A stretch of DNA of 64,000 nucleotides from positions 1 to 64,000 of the forward strand of contig NZ_CAJZAR010000061.1 of NCBI RefSeq assembly GCF_914484835.1, in the 5' to 3' direction. The translations under genes and the position numbers were made by a program. Below the pieces are notes generated by a model. The model searched no databases and was not told the DNA's origin. It saw only the letters and a program-made list of their open reading frames with translations. The DNA comes from Paraburkholderia tropica. GTDB lineage: Bacteria; Pseudomonadota; Gammaproteobacteria; Burkholderiales; Burkholderiaceae. Positions 34,733-42,801 of the stretch are shown in pieces. The stretch's first letter is position 1. The number at the start of each line of letters is the position of its first letter.

Positions 34733-35674
34733 ATGGATACGCTTCAAAACATGCGGGTATTCGTGCGGGTGGTCGAAGCCGGCAGCTTTACGGGCGCGGC
34801 CCAGCACCTGAATACGACGACGGCGTACGCGTCGCGCGCGGTCTCCGATCTGGAGGCGCATCTGCGCACGCGTCTGCTGAACCGCACGACGCGCCGCATC
34901 GCGCTCACCGAAGCCGGCGAGCGTTATCTGCAGCGTTGCGAGCAGATCCTGGCCTACGTCGATCAGGCGGAAGCCGAGGCCGGCGACGCGCATGCGCGCC
35001 CGTCGGGCAAGCTCAAGGTCCATGCTATGACGAGCTTCGGCCAGCACTATGTGGTGCCGGCGGTGGGGCAGTATCAGCAGATGTACCCGGACGTGCAGGT
35101 GGAATTGACGCTCGCGCAGCGCATGCCGGATCTGCTCGACGAGGGTTACGACGTCGCGCTCGTGCTGGCGACCGATCTGCCGGACTCGGGCTTCGTCTCG
35201 CAGCGCCTGACCAGCGCGTTCAGCATCGCGTGCGCGTCGCCGGCCTATCTGGAGCGGCGCGGCGTGCCGCAGAAGCCCGCCGATCTTGTCAACCACACCT
35301 GTCTGCAACTCGTGACGCCGGTGTTTCCGGTGTCGCAATGGCAGTTCAGCGGCCCGAACGGCAACGAGACGATCGAGCTGGGCGCGACGCCCACGTTCCA
35401 GGTGAATGTGGCCGAGGCGCTGGCCGTGGCGGTGAGCGAGGGCATGGGCGTGGGCCTGCTGCCGATCTATTCGGCGATCAGCGGTCTACGCAGCGGCGAA
35501 CTCGTCTGGATCCTGCCCGAGTACACGTCGCAGGAAATGAACGTCTACGCGATGTATCCGTCGCGCCAGTATCTCGACGCGAAGATCCGCACGTGGGTCG
35601 AACTGCTGCGCGAAAAGCTGCCGACCACGCTGGCCGAGGATCAGGCCGAACTGCGCCGCTTCGCGCGCACCTGA
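34733..35674 (+). CDS. LysR-family regulator, probably of the divergent efflux operon
   Basis: 313 residues. N-terminal winged helix-turn-helix (MRVFVRVVEAGSFTGAAQHLNTTTAYASRAVSDLEAHLRTRLLNRTTRRIALTEAG region, residues about 7-65), a linker helix, then a two-lobed effector domain (about 95-300). Divergent placement next to an AaeXAB-like set mirrors aaeR, so it likely senses the aromatic acid substrate (inference). Last residues are polar and Arg-rich. Confidence 0.92.
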   Translation: MDTLQNMRVFVRVVEAGSFTGAAQHLNTTTAYASRAVSDLEAHLRTRLLNRTTRRIALTEAGERYLQRCEQILAYVDQAEAEAGDAHARPSGKLKVHAMTSFGQHYVVPAVGQYQQMYPDVQVELTLAQRMPDLLDEGYDVALVLATDLPDSGFVSQRLTSAFSIACASPAYLERRGVPQKPADLVNHTCLQLVTPVFPVSQWQFSGPNGNETIELGATPTFQVNVAEALAVAVSEGMGVGLLPIYSAISGLRSGELVWILPEYTSQEMNVYAMYPSRQYLDAKIRTWVELLREKLPTTLAEDQAELRRFART

Positions 35675-35828
35675 GACCTGGCCTGAGCGTTCAGGGCGGT
35701 CTGGCGGGCGGCTTGTGACACGCCGTTACAGCTGCGGGTTCTCGCAACACTTGCTTACGCACGGCCGCGAGCCGGCTTGGTAAGGTAGCGGGACTGAAAC
35801 GTCAATTCGCCAGAACCCGAGGATTTCC

Positions 35829-35981
35829 ATGGATACGCATCTGATGATCGGCATCGCCGTGATGATGGGCCTGATCGGTATCGCCGCGTCGCGCGACCTG
35901 CTGCGCATGCGCCGCGCGCAGCTTCAGCCCGTCACCCTGCGCGTGCAGCGTCCGGTCGACCGCTCGCGTCCGCTGCGCTGA
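35829..35981 (+). CDS. Small predicted membrane protein, unknown function
   Basis: A 50-residue frame with an ATG preceded by GAGGA at 5 nt. The N-terminal half is hydrophobic (LMIGIAVMMGLIGIAASRDLL), and the C-terminal half is basic (LRMRRAQLQPV, ending PVDRSRPLR), as for a single-span protein with a cytoplasmic basic tail. It is isolated between the LysR gene and a convergent phosphoesterase. I do not recognise a family; support is the ribosome site, the helix and third-position G/C use. Confidence 0.55.
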   Translation: MDTHLMIGIAVMMGLIGIAASRDLLRMRRAQLQPVTLRVQRPVDRSRPLR

Positions 35982-36012
35982 TTTTTATGTCGATCGGCGC
36001 AATTTCGCCGCT

Positions 36013-36044
36013 GATCCACGCCCGATCCACGCCTGATCCACGCG
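36013..36044. repeat. 11-bp direct repeat, three copies
   Basis: gatccacgcc occurs at 36013-36022, 36024-36033 and (with final g) 36035-36044, each one base apart. It lies in the 3' region of the small membrane protein gene. Confidence 0.75.
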
Positions 36045-36054
36045 ATCCTTGCAG

Positions 36055-36077
36055 GCCGGCTCCGTTCGCGAGCCGGC
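36055..36077 (+). terminator. Hairpin after the small membrane protein gene
   Basis: Perfect 8-bp arms gccggctc (36055-36062) and gagccggc (36070-36077) with a 7-nt loop. The following tgtcttg is a poor T-run, so termination may be partial. Confidence 0.45.
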
Positions 36078-36106
36078 TGTCTTGAAGCGGCGACGCTTCG
36101 TCTGAC

Positions 36107-36955
36107 TCAAACCTCCACCACCTTATCCCACGCGAATGCCGGATTCTCCGGCAGGCCCGTGCGCCGGTCGCGATAACCGCGCGGATTGCACACCACGCGC
36201 GTGCCGTTGACCGTGTAGTCGAAGCACGTATGCGTGTGGCCGTGCACCCAGAGCGCGGCGGGCGGCCCGACGAGCGCGCCGAGATCGTTCACGAATCCCG
36301 CTGACACCGGATCGTTCGCATAACGCGCCGCCAGGCTTAGCCGATGCGGCGCGTGGTGCGTCACCACGATCGTCTTGCCCGCGAAGGGCTTCGCCAGTTC
36401 CGCCTCCAGCCACGCACGCGAGCGCGCATGCAGCGCGAGCGAATCCGCGGGCGTGAAATCGCGCGCGAGCGCCTGCGGACTGTCGGGCCAGGACACCTGA
36501 ATCAAGCCCTTGAAATCGAGCATCACGCGCATCGCCGCCGAAATGGCCGCCTCGCGCGCCGCGTCGCTCGCGCCGAACAGCGCGAAATCGGCCCACAGCG
36601 TCGTGCCGAGCACGCGAAAGCGGCCCTGCGGATCGACGTAGACACCGTTGTTCAGGAAGTGCACGTTGTCGAGCGTGGCGGCGGCGTCGCACATCGCGGC
36701 TTCGAGCGCGCCGAGTTCGCCGTCGTAATACTCGTGATTGCCCGGCACGTAGATCACCGGCACGTCCGCGTCGAAAGTTTCCGCGGCCCAGCGCAGCCCG
36801 AGCCCGTGATTGTGGATGTCGCCCGCGAGCACGACGAGGTCGGCGTCGGCGTGCGGGATCAGGTCCGGCTCGTCGTTTTCCAGATGCAGATCGGACAGCA
36901 CGCGAACTTTCACATCGGCTCCTTGCGCGGTCAGCGCCTTCGATACCTCATCCAC
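36107..36955 (-). CDS. Metallophosphoesterase (calcineurin-like fold)
   Basis: Up to 282 residues. All signature metal-binding motifs are present: VLSDLHLE, VVLAGDIHNHG, YVPGNHEYYDG, VVTHHAPH and WVHGHTHTCFDYTVNGTRVVCNPRGY. Such proteins hydrolyse phosphomonoesters or diesters; the substrate is unknown. The N-terminal 14 residues are not conserved, and the true start could be a GTG about 14 codons in (VKVRVLSDLHL). It lies 16 nt downstream of the FAD-linked oxidase gene and is probably co-transcribed. Confidence 0.88.
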   Translation of the reverse strand: MDEVSKALTAQGADVKVRVLSDLHLENDEPDLIPHADADLVVLAGDIHNHGLGLRWAAETFDADVPVIYVPGNHEYYDGELGALEAAMCDAAATLDNVHFLNNGVYVDPQGRFRVLGTTLWADFALFGASDAAREAAISAAMRVMLDFKGLIQVSWPDSPQALARDFTPADSLALHARSRAWLEAELAKPFAGKTIVVTHHAPHRLSLAARYANDPVSAGFVNDLGALVGPPAALWVHGHTHTCFDYTVNGTRVVCNPRGYRDRRTGLPENPAFAWDKVVEV

Positions 36956-36971
36956 ACACTCAGCGACGCAT

Positions 36972-38408
36972 TCAGCGCACCACCTTGCCCGGATTCATCA
37001 GATTGAGCGGATCGAGCGCCTGCTTGATCGCGCGCATCATCGACAGTTCGACGTCGCTCTTGTAGTGCGCGTTTTCGTCGATCTTCAACTGGCCGAGGCC
37101 GTGCTCCGCGCTGATCGTGCCGCGATGACGCGCGACGCTGTCGTAGACGATGCGGTTCAGCGTCTTCTCGTTTTCTGCAAGAAAGCGCTTCGGGTCGCCG
37201 CCCTCGGGCGCCTGCACGTTGTAGTGCAGATTGCCGTCGCCGAGATGGCCGAACGTCACCATGCGCGCGCCGGGCACCGTGCGCGCGATCTCGGCGTCGG
37301 TTTCCTCGATGAAGTGGCCGATGCGCGAAATCGGCACGCCGATGTCGTGTTTCACGTTGAGCCCTTCCTGCGCCTGCGCGAGCGGAATGTGCTCGCGGAT
37401 ATTCCAGAACGCCTGCGATTGCGTGAGGTTTTCGGCGACCACGGCATCGTCGACGAGACCTTGTTCGAGCGCCGCTTCCATCAGCTTTTCGAACAGCGCG
37501 CGGCCGTGTTCCTCGCTTTCGTTATCGGAGAGTTCGAGCAGCACAACCTGCGCGTGGCGTTGCTGGAACGGATAGCGCAGCTGCGGGAAATGGCGGCCGA
37601 CCAGCTGCATGCAGAAGTCCGACATCAGTTCGAAGCCGGTCAGCAGCGGACCCGCGTAGCGCTGCGCGAGCGAGAGGAAGTCGAGCGCGGCGTGGGCCGA
37701 GCCGAGCGCCGCGAGCGCGGTGACGCGCGCGGCCGGCTGCGGATGCAGCTTCATGACCGCCGCCGTGATGATGCCGAGCGTGCCTTCCGCGCCGATGAAC
37801 AGATCGCGCAGATCGTAGCCCGTGTTGTCCTTGCGCAGTCCTCGCAGGCCGTCCCAGAGTTCGCCTTGCGGCGTCACCACTTCGAGGCCGAGACACAGTT
37901 CGCGCGTGTTGCCGTAGCGCAGCACGCCGGTGCCGCCCGCATTGGTCGAGAGATTGCCGCCGATCGTGCAGCTGCCTTCGGCCGCGAGCGAGAGCGGGAA
38001 CAGACGGCCCGCATCGGCGGCGCGCGCCTGGACTTCGGCGAGGATCACGCCCGCTTCGACGGTGATGGTGTTGTTGTGCGCGTCGATCTCGCGCACGCGG
38101 TTCAGGCGGCGCAGGCTCAGCACCGCTTGCGCGCCGGTCGTGTCGGGCGTCGCGCCGCCCGCGAGGCCGGTGTTGCCGCCCTGCGGCACGATCGCGACGC
38201 GATGCGCGTGCGCGAGTTTCACGACGTCGGCGACTTCCCCGGCGTTCGCGGGACAGAGCACGGCGCAGGCCGCGCCCTGGTAGCGCTTGCGCCAGTCGGC
38301 GAGGTAGGGCGCGGTGTCGTGGGCGTCGGTGAGCACGTGTTGCGCGCCGATGGCGGCGGCGCAGGCGTCGAGGAAGGCTTGCGGGGCGAGGGCTTGGGTG
38401 TCGGTCAT
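36972..38408 (-). CDS. FAD-linked oxidase, D-2-hydroxy acid dehydrogenase type (GlcD/D2HGDH/Dld family)
   Basis: 478 residues. FAD-binding PCMH domain with VVKLAHAHRVAIVPQGGNTGLAGGATP (residues about 55-95) and TIGGNLSTNAGG; C-terminal FAD-oxidase domain with VTFGHLGDGNLHYNVQAP (metal/substrate His), and GTISAEHGLGQLKI. The family oxidises D-lactate, glycolate or D-2-hydroxyglutarate; the sequence here does not decide which. The ATG at 38408 (MTDTQALAPQ) is the first in-frame Met that fits family length. The 281-nt region upstream, to the next gene, shows only an 8-bp GTGGCGGC triple repeat near 38516-38540 and no gene. Confidence 0.9.
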   Translation of the reverse strand: MTDTQALAPQAFLDACAAAIGAQHVLTDAHDTAPYLADWRKRYQGAACAVLCPANAGEVADVVKLAHAHRVAIVPQGGNTGLAGGATPDTTGAQAVLSLRRLNRVREIDAHNNTITVEAGVILAEVQARAADAGRLFPLSLAAEGSCTIGGNLSTNAGGTGVLRYGNTRELCLGLEVVTPQGELWDGLRGLRKDNTGYDLRDLFIGAEGTLGIITAAVMKLHPQPAARVTALAALGSAHAALDFLSLAQRYAGPLLTGFELMSDFCMQLVGRHFPQLRYPFQQRHAQVVLLELSDNESEEHGRALFEKLMEAALEQGLVDDAVVAENLTQSQAFWNIREHIPLAQAQEGLNVKHDIGVPISRIGHFIEETDAEIARTVPGARMVTFGHLGDGNLHYNVQAPEGGDPKRFLAENEKTLNRIVYDSVARHRGTISAEHGLGQLKIDENAHYKSDVELSMMRAIKQALDPLNLMNPGKVVR

Positions 38409-38689
38409 GGTGAATCGGGTGTCTCGGGGCGGCGCGGCGGCTGCGCGCGGGCGATGTTGTTCGGTGCGGGCGGCTGGCCTGGATGGCGCTGCTTGCCGCG
38501 CGCTTGTTGATCGTCGTGGCGGCGTGGCGGCGTGGCGGTAGGACGGCCAAAAGGCTAGTTTGACACGTCGGACGCCGTATCGGGGGCGGCGCGGGCAGGG
38601 CGCGCGTTGTTGCCTCGCCGTTCGCACGTGGGGGCGGGCTTCACAGCGCGGACGAGGCCGGACGGTGCGTTGAGGTTACTTGACGGGAC

Positions 38690-39328
38690 TTATTGCGCGC
38701 CGCGTTTCGCGCGCCGGGCGGCGCGCTTGTAAGGCGCGACGTAGGCGAGCGCGCACGCGAAAAATCCGCAGGAAAGCGCGACCTCGACCCAGCCGAGCAG
38801 ATTGCCGGGCGCGCGATCGGTCATGCCGCGCACGATGCCTTCGGCGAAATAAAGCAGCACCAGCATCGACGCCCATTGCAGCGTATAGAGCCGCCGACGC
38901 AGCACGCCGGGCAGCGCGCAGGCGAGCGGCAGCGCTTTCAGCACGAGCGCGCTGCCGCCGGGCCGCAGCGGCGCGAGCCGCCATTCCCAGGCGAGACACA
39001 GCAGCGTGAGCGCGGCGAGCATGGCGAAGGCGCCGAGCGCGGCGAAGCGTCGGCCCGCGACGCGGTCCGGTGCGCGGTTTGCTGCGGCGTCGCTCGCAAA
39101 GGTTGATGTCGATTCCGCTTCCGTGTCGCGCATTGGCGCATTGTCGCGACGCGAATTCGCCGATGACGGTAAAGTGCGCGGCTCCGCAGCGGACGCGGCG
39201 GACGCGGTGGACGTGGCGGACGTCGCAGACGACACGGACGATGCAGCGCGTCGCGATTCGTCGCCGAGATCCGCGTTGTTCGCGTTGCGCATGTTGTTCG
39301 CCTTGTCCGCTTCGTCCGCGTGGTTCAC
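38690..39328 (-). CDS. DUF2069 membrane protein with low-complexity N-terminus
   Basis: Up to 212 residues. The C-terminal part (about residues 93-205) matches DUF2069: four hydrophobic segments with GSALVLKALPLACALPGVLRRRLYTLQWASMLVLLYFAEGIVRGMTD. The start is a GTG whose GTGA overlaps the wrbA stop, a coupled start. Before the domain lie about 90 polar residues including an Ala/Ser/Thr run encoded by 9-bp repeats (39189-39242). The family is usually only about 120-140 residues, so an internal start, for example ATG 39133, is possible. Genes for WrbA and DUF2069 are often adjacent in beta-proteobacteria (from memory). Function unknown. Confidence 0.85.
   Translation of the reverse strand: MNHADEADKANNMRNANNADLGDESRRAASSVSSATSATSTASAASAAEPRTLPSSANSRRDNAPMRDTEAESTSTFASDAAANRAPDRVAGRRFAALGAFAMLAALTLLCLAWEWRLAPLRPGGSALVLKALPLACALPGVLRRRLYTLQWASMLVLLYFAEGIVRGMTDRAPGNLLGWVEVALSCGFFACALAYVAPYKRAARRAKRGAQ
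39189..39242. repeat. 9-bp tandem repeat, six units, within the 5' part of the DUF2069 gene
   Basis: Units gcggacgcg, gcggacgcg, gtggacgtg, gcggacgtc, gcagacgac, acggacgat run without gaps. In the gene's frame they give an Ala/Ser/Thr run with three-residue period. Confidence 0.8.
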
Positions 39329-39933
39329 GGCCGTTCGCCTTGCGCGAGCGCCAGCGCCGAACGCGCGAGCCGCACGCCGAGCGCGACCGCGAGCGCCTTC
39401 TCATCGGCGCTGAGGCCGTGGCTGCGTCCGTCGGAGCGTGCGTGATGCGACGCGCCATACGGCGTGCCGCCGCCCTCGGTCGACGCGAGCGCGCTTTCGG
39501 TGTACGGAATGCCGACGAGCAGCATGCCGTGATGCAGCAGCGGCAGCATCATCGAGAGCAGCGTGCTTTCCTGGCCGCCGTGCAGGCTGCCGGTGGACGT
39601 GAACACGCAGCCGGGCTTGCCCGCGAGCGCGCCCGCGAGCCACTGCGGCGTGGTGCCGTCGAGAAAGTACTTGAGCGGCGCGGCCATGTTGCCGAAGCGT
39701 GTGGGCGAGCCGAGCGCGAGACCGGCGCATTCCTCGAGGTCGCGCAGTTCCGCGTAGGGCGGGCCGTCGTCGGGAATGTCGGGCGCGGTGGCTTCGCAGA
39801 CCGTCGATACGGGCGGCACCGTGCGCACGCGCGACTCGGCGCCCGGCACGCTGTCGATCCCCTGGGCGATGGCGCGCGCGAGTTCGCGCGTGGCGCCATG
39901 GCGGCTGTAGTAGAGCACAAGAATCGGTTTCAT
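39325..39933 (-). CDS. wrbA: NAD(P)H:quinone oxidoreductase, WrbA-type flavoprotein
   Basis: 202 residues, flavodoxin-like fold. FMN phosphate-binding loop YYSRHGATRELARAI at the N-terminus, GSPTRFGNMAAPLKYFLDGT (FMN isoalloxazine-contact and WrbA signature), TSTGSLHGGQESTLLSMMLPLLHHGMLLVGIPYTE, and TPYGASHHA. It reduces quinones by two electrons and limits oxidative stress. It shares a 4-nt overlap with the DUF2069 gene. Confidence 0.93.
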   Translation of the reverse strand: MKPILVLYYSRHGATRELARAIAQGIDSVPGAESRVRTVPPVSTVCEATAPDIPDDGPPYAELRDLEECAGLALGSPTRFGNMAAPLKYFLDGTTPQWLAGALAGKPGCVFTSTGSLHGGQESTLLSMMLPLLHHGMLLVGIPYTESALASTEGGGTPYGASHHARSDGRSHGLSADEKALAVALGVRLARSALALAQGERP

Positions 39934-40053
39934 CGGACCTCGTCGGTGGACGGGATATTATAGGGGTTGGGTTCGCGGCCGATGCGGCCCAACGGTTGAT
40001 GCTTCCTCGTCAGACGCACCTCGTTAGACGCATCGTTTCAGCAGGGCAGGCCA

Positions 40054-41361
40054 ATGGATGTGTTGTCGAAACTCCGAATCGATCTCGATATCGTGAAGCG
40101 TCTCGCGCGCTTCGCGGCACGGCGCAGCCGCGAGGATCGCATTCCGCAGGTCGCGGGCAGTCTCACGTTCACGACCATGCTCTCGCTCGTGCCGCTCGCC
40201 ACCGTGGCGTTCGCGCTGTTCACGGCGTTTCCTATCTTCGCGTCGTTCCAGAATTCGCTGCAGGTTTTTCTCGCCGATCACCTGATGCCGACGCAGATCA
40301 ACAGCCAGATCTTCAAGTATCTGAATCAGTTCGCGTCGAAGGCCAAGGGCCTCACGACCATGGGCATGATCGTGCTGTTCGTGACCTCCGTCATGACGAT
40401 GATGACGGTCGAATCGGCCTTCAACCTGATCTGGCGCGTGCGCAAGGCGCGGCCGTTCGCGCAGCGCGTGCTGGTGTACTGGGCGATTCTCACGCTCGGA
40501 CCGATCCTGATCGGCGTGAGTCTGTCTCTCTCGTCGTATCTGTTCACGCGCTCGCTGGCCATCGCCACCGAGCAGCACGTCTCGATGCTGTTCGACTGGC
40601 TGCTGATCGGCGCGTCGTTACCGCTCACGGCGCTCGCGTTCACGATGCTCTACGTCTATCTGCCGAATTGTCGCGTGCAGTGGCGCGACGCGGTGGTGGG
40701 CGGCGTGGCCGCGGCGATCGCGTTCGAGCTCGCCAAGCGCGGCTTCGGCTATTACGTGCGCCGCATTCCCACTTATACCGCGGTGTACGGCGCGTTCGCG
40801 GCCGCGCCGATGTTCCTGCTCTGGATGTACCTGAGCTGGTTCATCACGCTGGTGGGCGCGATGATCACTTCGGCGCTGCCGGAAATCCGCACGGGACGTT
40901 TCAACCGGCCGCGTTTTCCGGGCAGCGATCTGCTCGATGCGCTCGAACTGCTCGCGGGTCTCGCCGAAACGCGCGACGCGGGCCGCCCCGGCATGACCGG
41001 CGAGCAGCTTGCGCAACTGCTGCGCCGCGACCTCGCGACGGTGACGCGCCTCGTGGCCGATCTCGAAGAGGACGAACTGATCGCGCGGCTGGAAAAGGAC
41101 GGCGCGAAGCCGCATTACGTGCTGATCGCGAATCCCGCGCGCATTTCCGTCGAGCGGATTTTCGGGCGCTTCGTGATCGACCGCGAGGAGCTGGCGTATC
41201 AGCTCAAGTCGAGCGATATCGATTCCAGTACGCTGCTGTCCGCGCTGGACAACGACAAGCTGTCGATTTCGCTGGCGTCTTTGCTTGCCGCGCGCCGCGA
41301 ACTCGTGCGGCTGGCGGAAGCGGGCGATCCGCCGCCGGCGTTGCCGCATCCGGCGGCGTGA
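40054..41361 (+). CDS. YihY/BrkB-family inner-membrane protein
   Basis: 435 residues. The first 290 match the YihY family, with six predicted membrane helices and the motifs FTTMLSLVPL, FNLIWRVRKARPF, YVYLPNCRVQWRDAVVGGVAAAIAFELAKRGFGYYV and YGAFAAAPMFLLWMYLSWFITLVGA. The remaining 140 residues form a soluble tail with a winged-helix-like stretch (MTGEQLAQLLRRDLATVTRLVADLEEDELIARLEKDG). The family was once called RNase BN, a name now considered wrong for it. Function unknown. It starts 120 nt after the divergent wrbA. Confidence 0.9.
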   Translation: MDVLSKLRIDLDIVKRLARFAARRSREDRIPQVAGSLTFTTMLSLVPLATVAFALFTAFPIFASFQNSLQVFLADHLMPTQINSQIFKYLNQFASKAKGLTTMGMIVLFVTSVMTMMTVESAFNLIWRVRKARPFAQRVLVYWAILTLGPILIGVSLSLSSYLFTRSLAIATEQHVSMLFDWLLIGASLPLTALAFTMLYVYLPNCRVQWRDAVVGGVAAAIAFELAKRGFGYYVRRIPTYTAVYGAFAAAPMFLLWMYLSWFITLVGAMITSALPEIRTGRFNRPRFPGSDLLDALELLAGLAETRDAGRPGMTGEQLAQLLRRDLATVTRLVADLEEDELIARLEKDGAKPHYVLIANPARISVERIFGRFVIDREELAYQLKSSDIDSSTLLSALDNDKLSISLASLLAARRELVRLAEAGDPPPALPHPAA

Positions 41362-41385
41362 ATCAGGTGCCGTGAAGCGGGAAAT

Positions 41386-41709
41386 CTACAGCGAAATCTT
41401 CCCGCGACAGATATCCGAGAACATGACCCAATCGCCCATCAGGCTATAGATGGGATGGCGGAAGGTGGCGGGGCGGTTTTTCTCGAATGCGAAGTGCCCG
41501 ATCCAGGCGAAGCCGTAGCCGCACACGACGGCGGCGGGCAGCCAGAGCCAGTTGCCGGTGGCGATGGCCATGGCGACACAGCCGATCACCCCGAGCGAGC
41601 CGATGAAATGCAGCCGTCGCGACATCAGGTTGCTGTGCTCGCTCAGATAGAACGGATAGAACTGCGCGAAATTCGCGAAGTGTTGCTCGGTATGGGTGGC
41701 GTGGCTCAT
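41386..41709 (-). CDS. DUF962/Mpo1-like membrane protein
   Basis: 107 residues. Family pattern: FYLSEHSNLMSRRLHFIG (His-rich N-terminal motif), two to three hydrophobic segments, then FAWIGHFAFEKNRPATFRHPIYSLMGDW. Yeast Mpo1 is an iron-dependent dioxygenase of fatty-acid alpha-oxidation; the His residues that bind iron are kept here, so a related role is possible. The ATG 41709 has GGAGGAG 4 nt upstream. It is convergent with YihY, 24 nt apart. Confidence 0.87.
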   Translation of the reverse strand: MSHATHTEQHFANFAQFYPFYLSEHSNLMSRRLHFIGSLGVIGCVAMAIATGNWLWLPAAVVCGYGFAWIGHFAFEKNRPATFRHPIYSLMGDWVMFSDICRGKISL

Positions 41710-41961
41710 TGTCTCCTCCGTTGCGCGGCCGGCGGTCCGGTGAGCGCTTGAGGGCCGAGGCGCAAGGTATGCGCCCGAAAACCGCTTCCGTACATGGCCC
41801 AAAGACGCGGCCAAAATCCATTCTGCGGCGAATCGAACGACCGTGCAAGCCGGGCAAACGGCAGGTGCGGCATGCACGGTGGGTATTCGTCGGGCGGCGT
41901 GTTCAGGCGATTTCGTGGACCGCTTTTCCGTTGCCTCCCGGCCGCACATTTCAGCGCTGTG

Positions 41962-42801
41962 TCAGCCGTTGCCCACCCGTGGCGCGGCGAAGCGATAAAG
42001 CGCGTCGAGCGTCGCGTCGGGCTGCTCCGTCATCAGCGCGTGGCCGGCGTCGAGCGTGGCGGTGTCCACGGCCACGCCGCCCTGGGCCAGCGCGTCGGCG
42101 ATGGCGCGGGCGGCGCGCGGCGGCGTCATGGCGTCGCGCTGACCGACGATCAGGCGCACCGGGCAGCGTACTTTCGCGGCGCTGGTCAGGCCGTCGGCAT
42201 ACGCGTTGCAGGCCGCGAAATCCGTGTGAAAAAGCTGCGGCTCGCCGCGCGCGGACACGCGTTCCATCAGACGCTGGTTCATACCGCGCAGCCACGCGCC
42301 CGGCCCCGGACTCGACGGCTTGGCCGCGAGCGTCGAATGCGACCATGCGTTGACTAGCGCGATCGCTTCCGGCTCGCGCTCGCGCGCCGCATCCAGCAGC
42401 GTGGGCGAAACCGTCATCGGGAACGCGGTGGCGAGCAGCGCGATGCACGCGGCGCGTTCGGGATGGCGCGCCGCGAATTCGAGCGTGACGAGCGAACCCA
42501 TGCTGTGGCCCGCGACGAAGATTCGCGCGTTCTTGGCCGCGCCCACCGCGTCGAGCAGCGCGGCCAGCCAGTCGGCCAGCGCGCCGATGCTCGTGAGCGC
42601 CGGACCCGCGCTGCGCATATGGCCGGGCAGATCGACGGCGAGCACGCTGAAGCCGTGATGCGCGAAATAGCGCGACTGCAGCGCCCAGACGCTGTGATCG
42701 TGCTGCGCGCCGTGCACGAAAACCGCGATGGGCCGCTGCGGATCGAACGGGCGCCCACCGGTATAGGCGTAAGCCGCCTTGCCTGCGACATCGACGATCA
42801 T
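41962..42801 (-). CDS. Alpha/beta hydrolase, unknown substrate
   Basis: 279 residues. Oxyanion-hole segment VFVHGAQHDHSVW, nucleophile elbow GHSMGS (Ser near residue 98), late Asp in LIVGQRDAMTPP and His in DAGHALMTEQPDATLDAL complete the triad. The start overlaps the metY stop by 4 nt (ATGA), so it is translated with metY; a role in ester or thioester metabolism linked to homoserine is only a guess. Confidence 0.88.
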   Translation of the reverse strand: MIVDVAGKAAYAYTGGRPFDPQRPIAVFVHGAQHDHSVWALQSRYFAHHGFSVLAVDLPGHMRSAGPALTSIGALADWLAALLDAVGAAKNARIFVAGHSMGSLVTLEFAARHPERAACIALLATAFPMTVSPTLLDAAREREPEAIALVNAWSHSTLAAKPSSPGPGAWLRGMNQRLMERVSARGEPQLFHTDFAACNAYADGLTSAAKVRCPVRLIVGQRDAMTPPRAARAIADALAQGGVAVDTATLDAGHALMTEQPDATLDALYRFAAPRVGNG

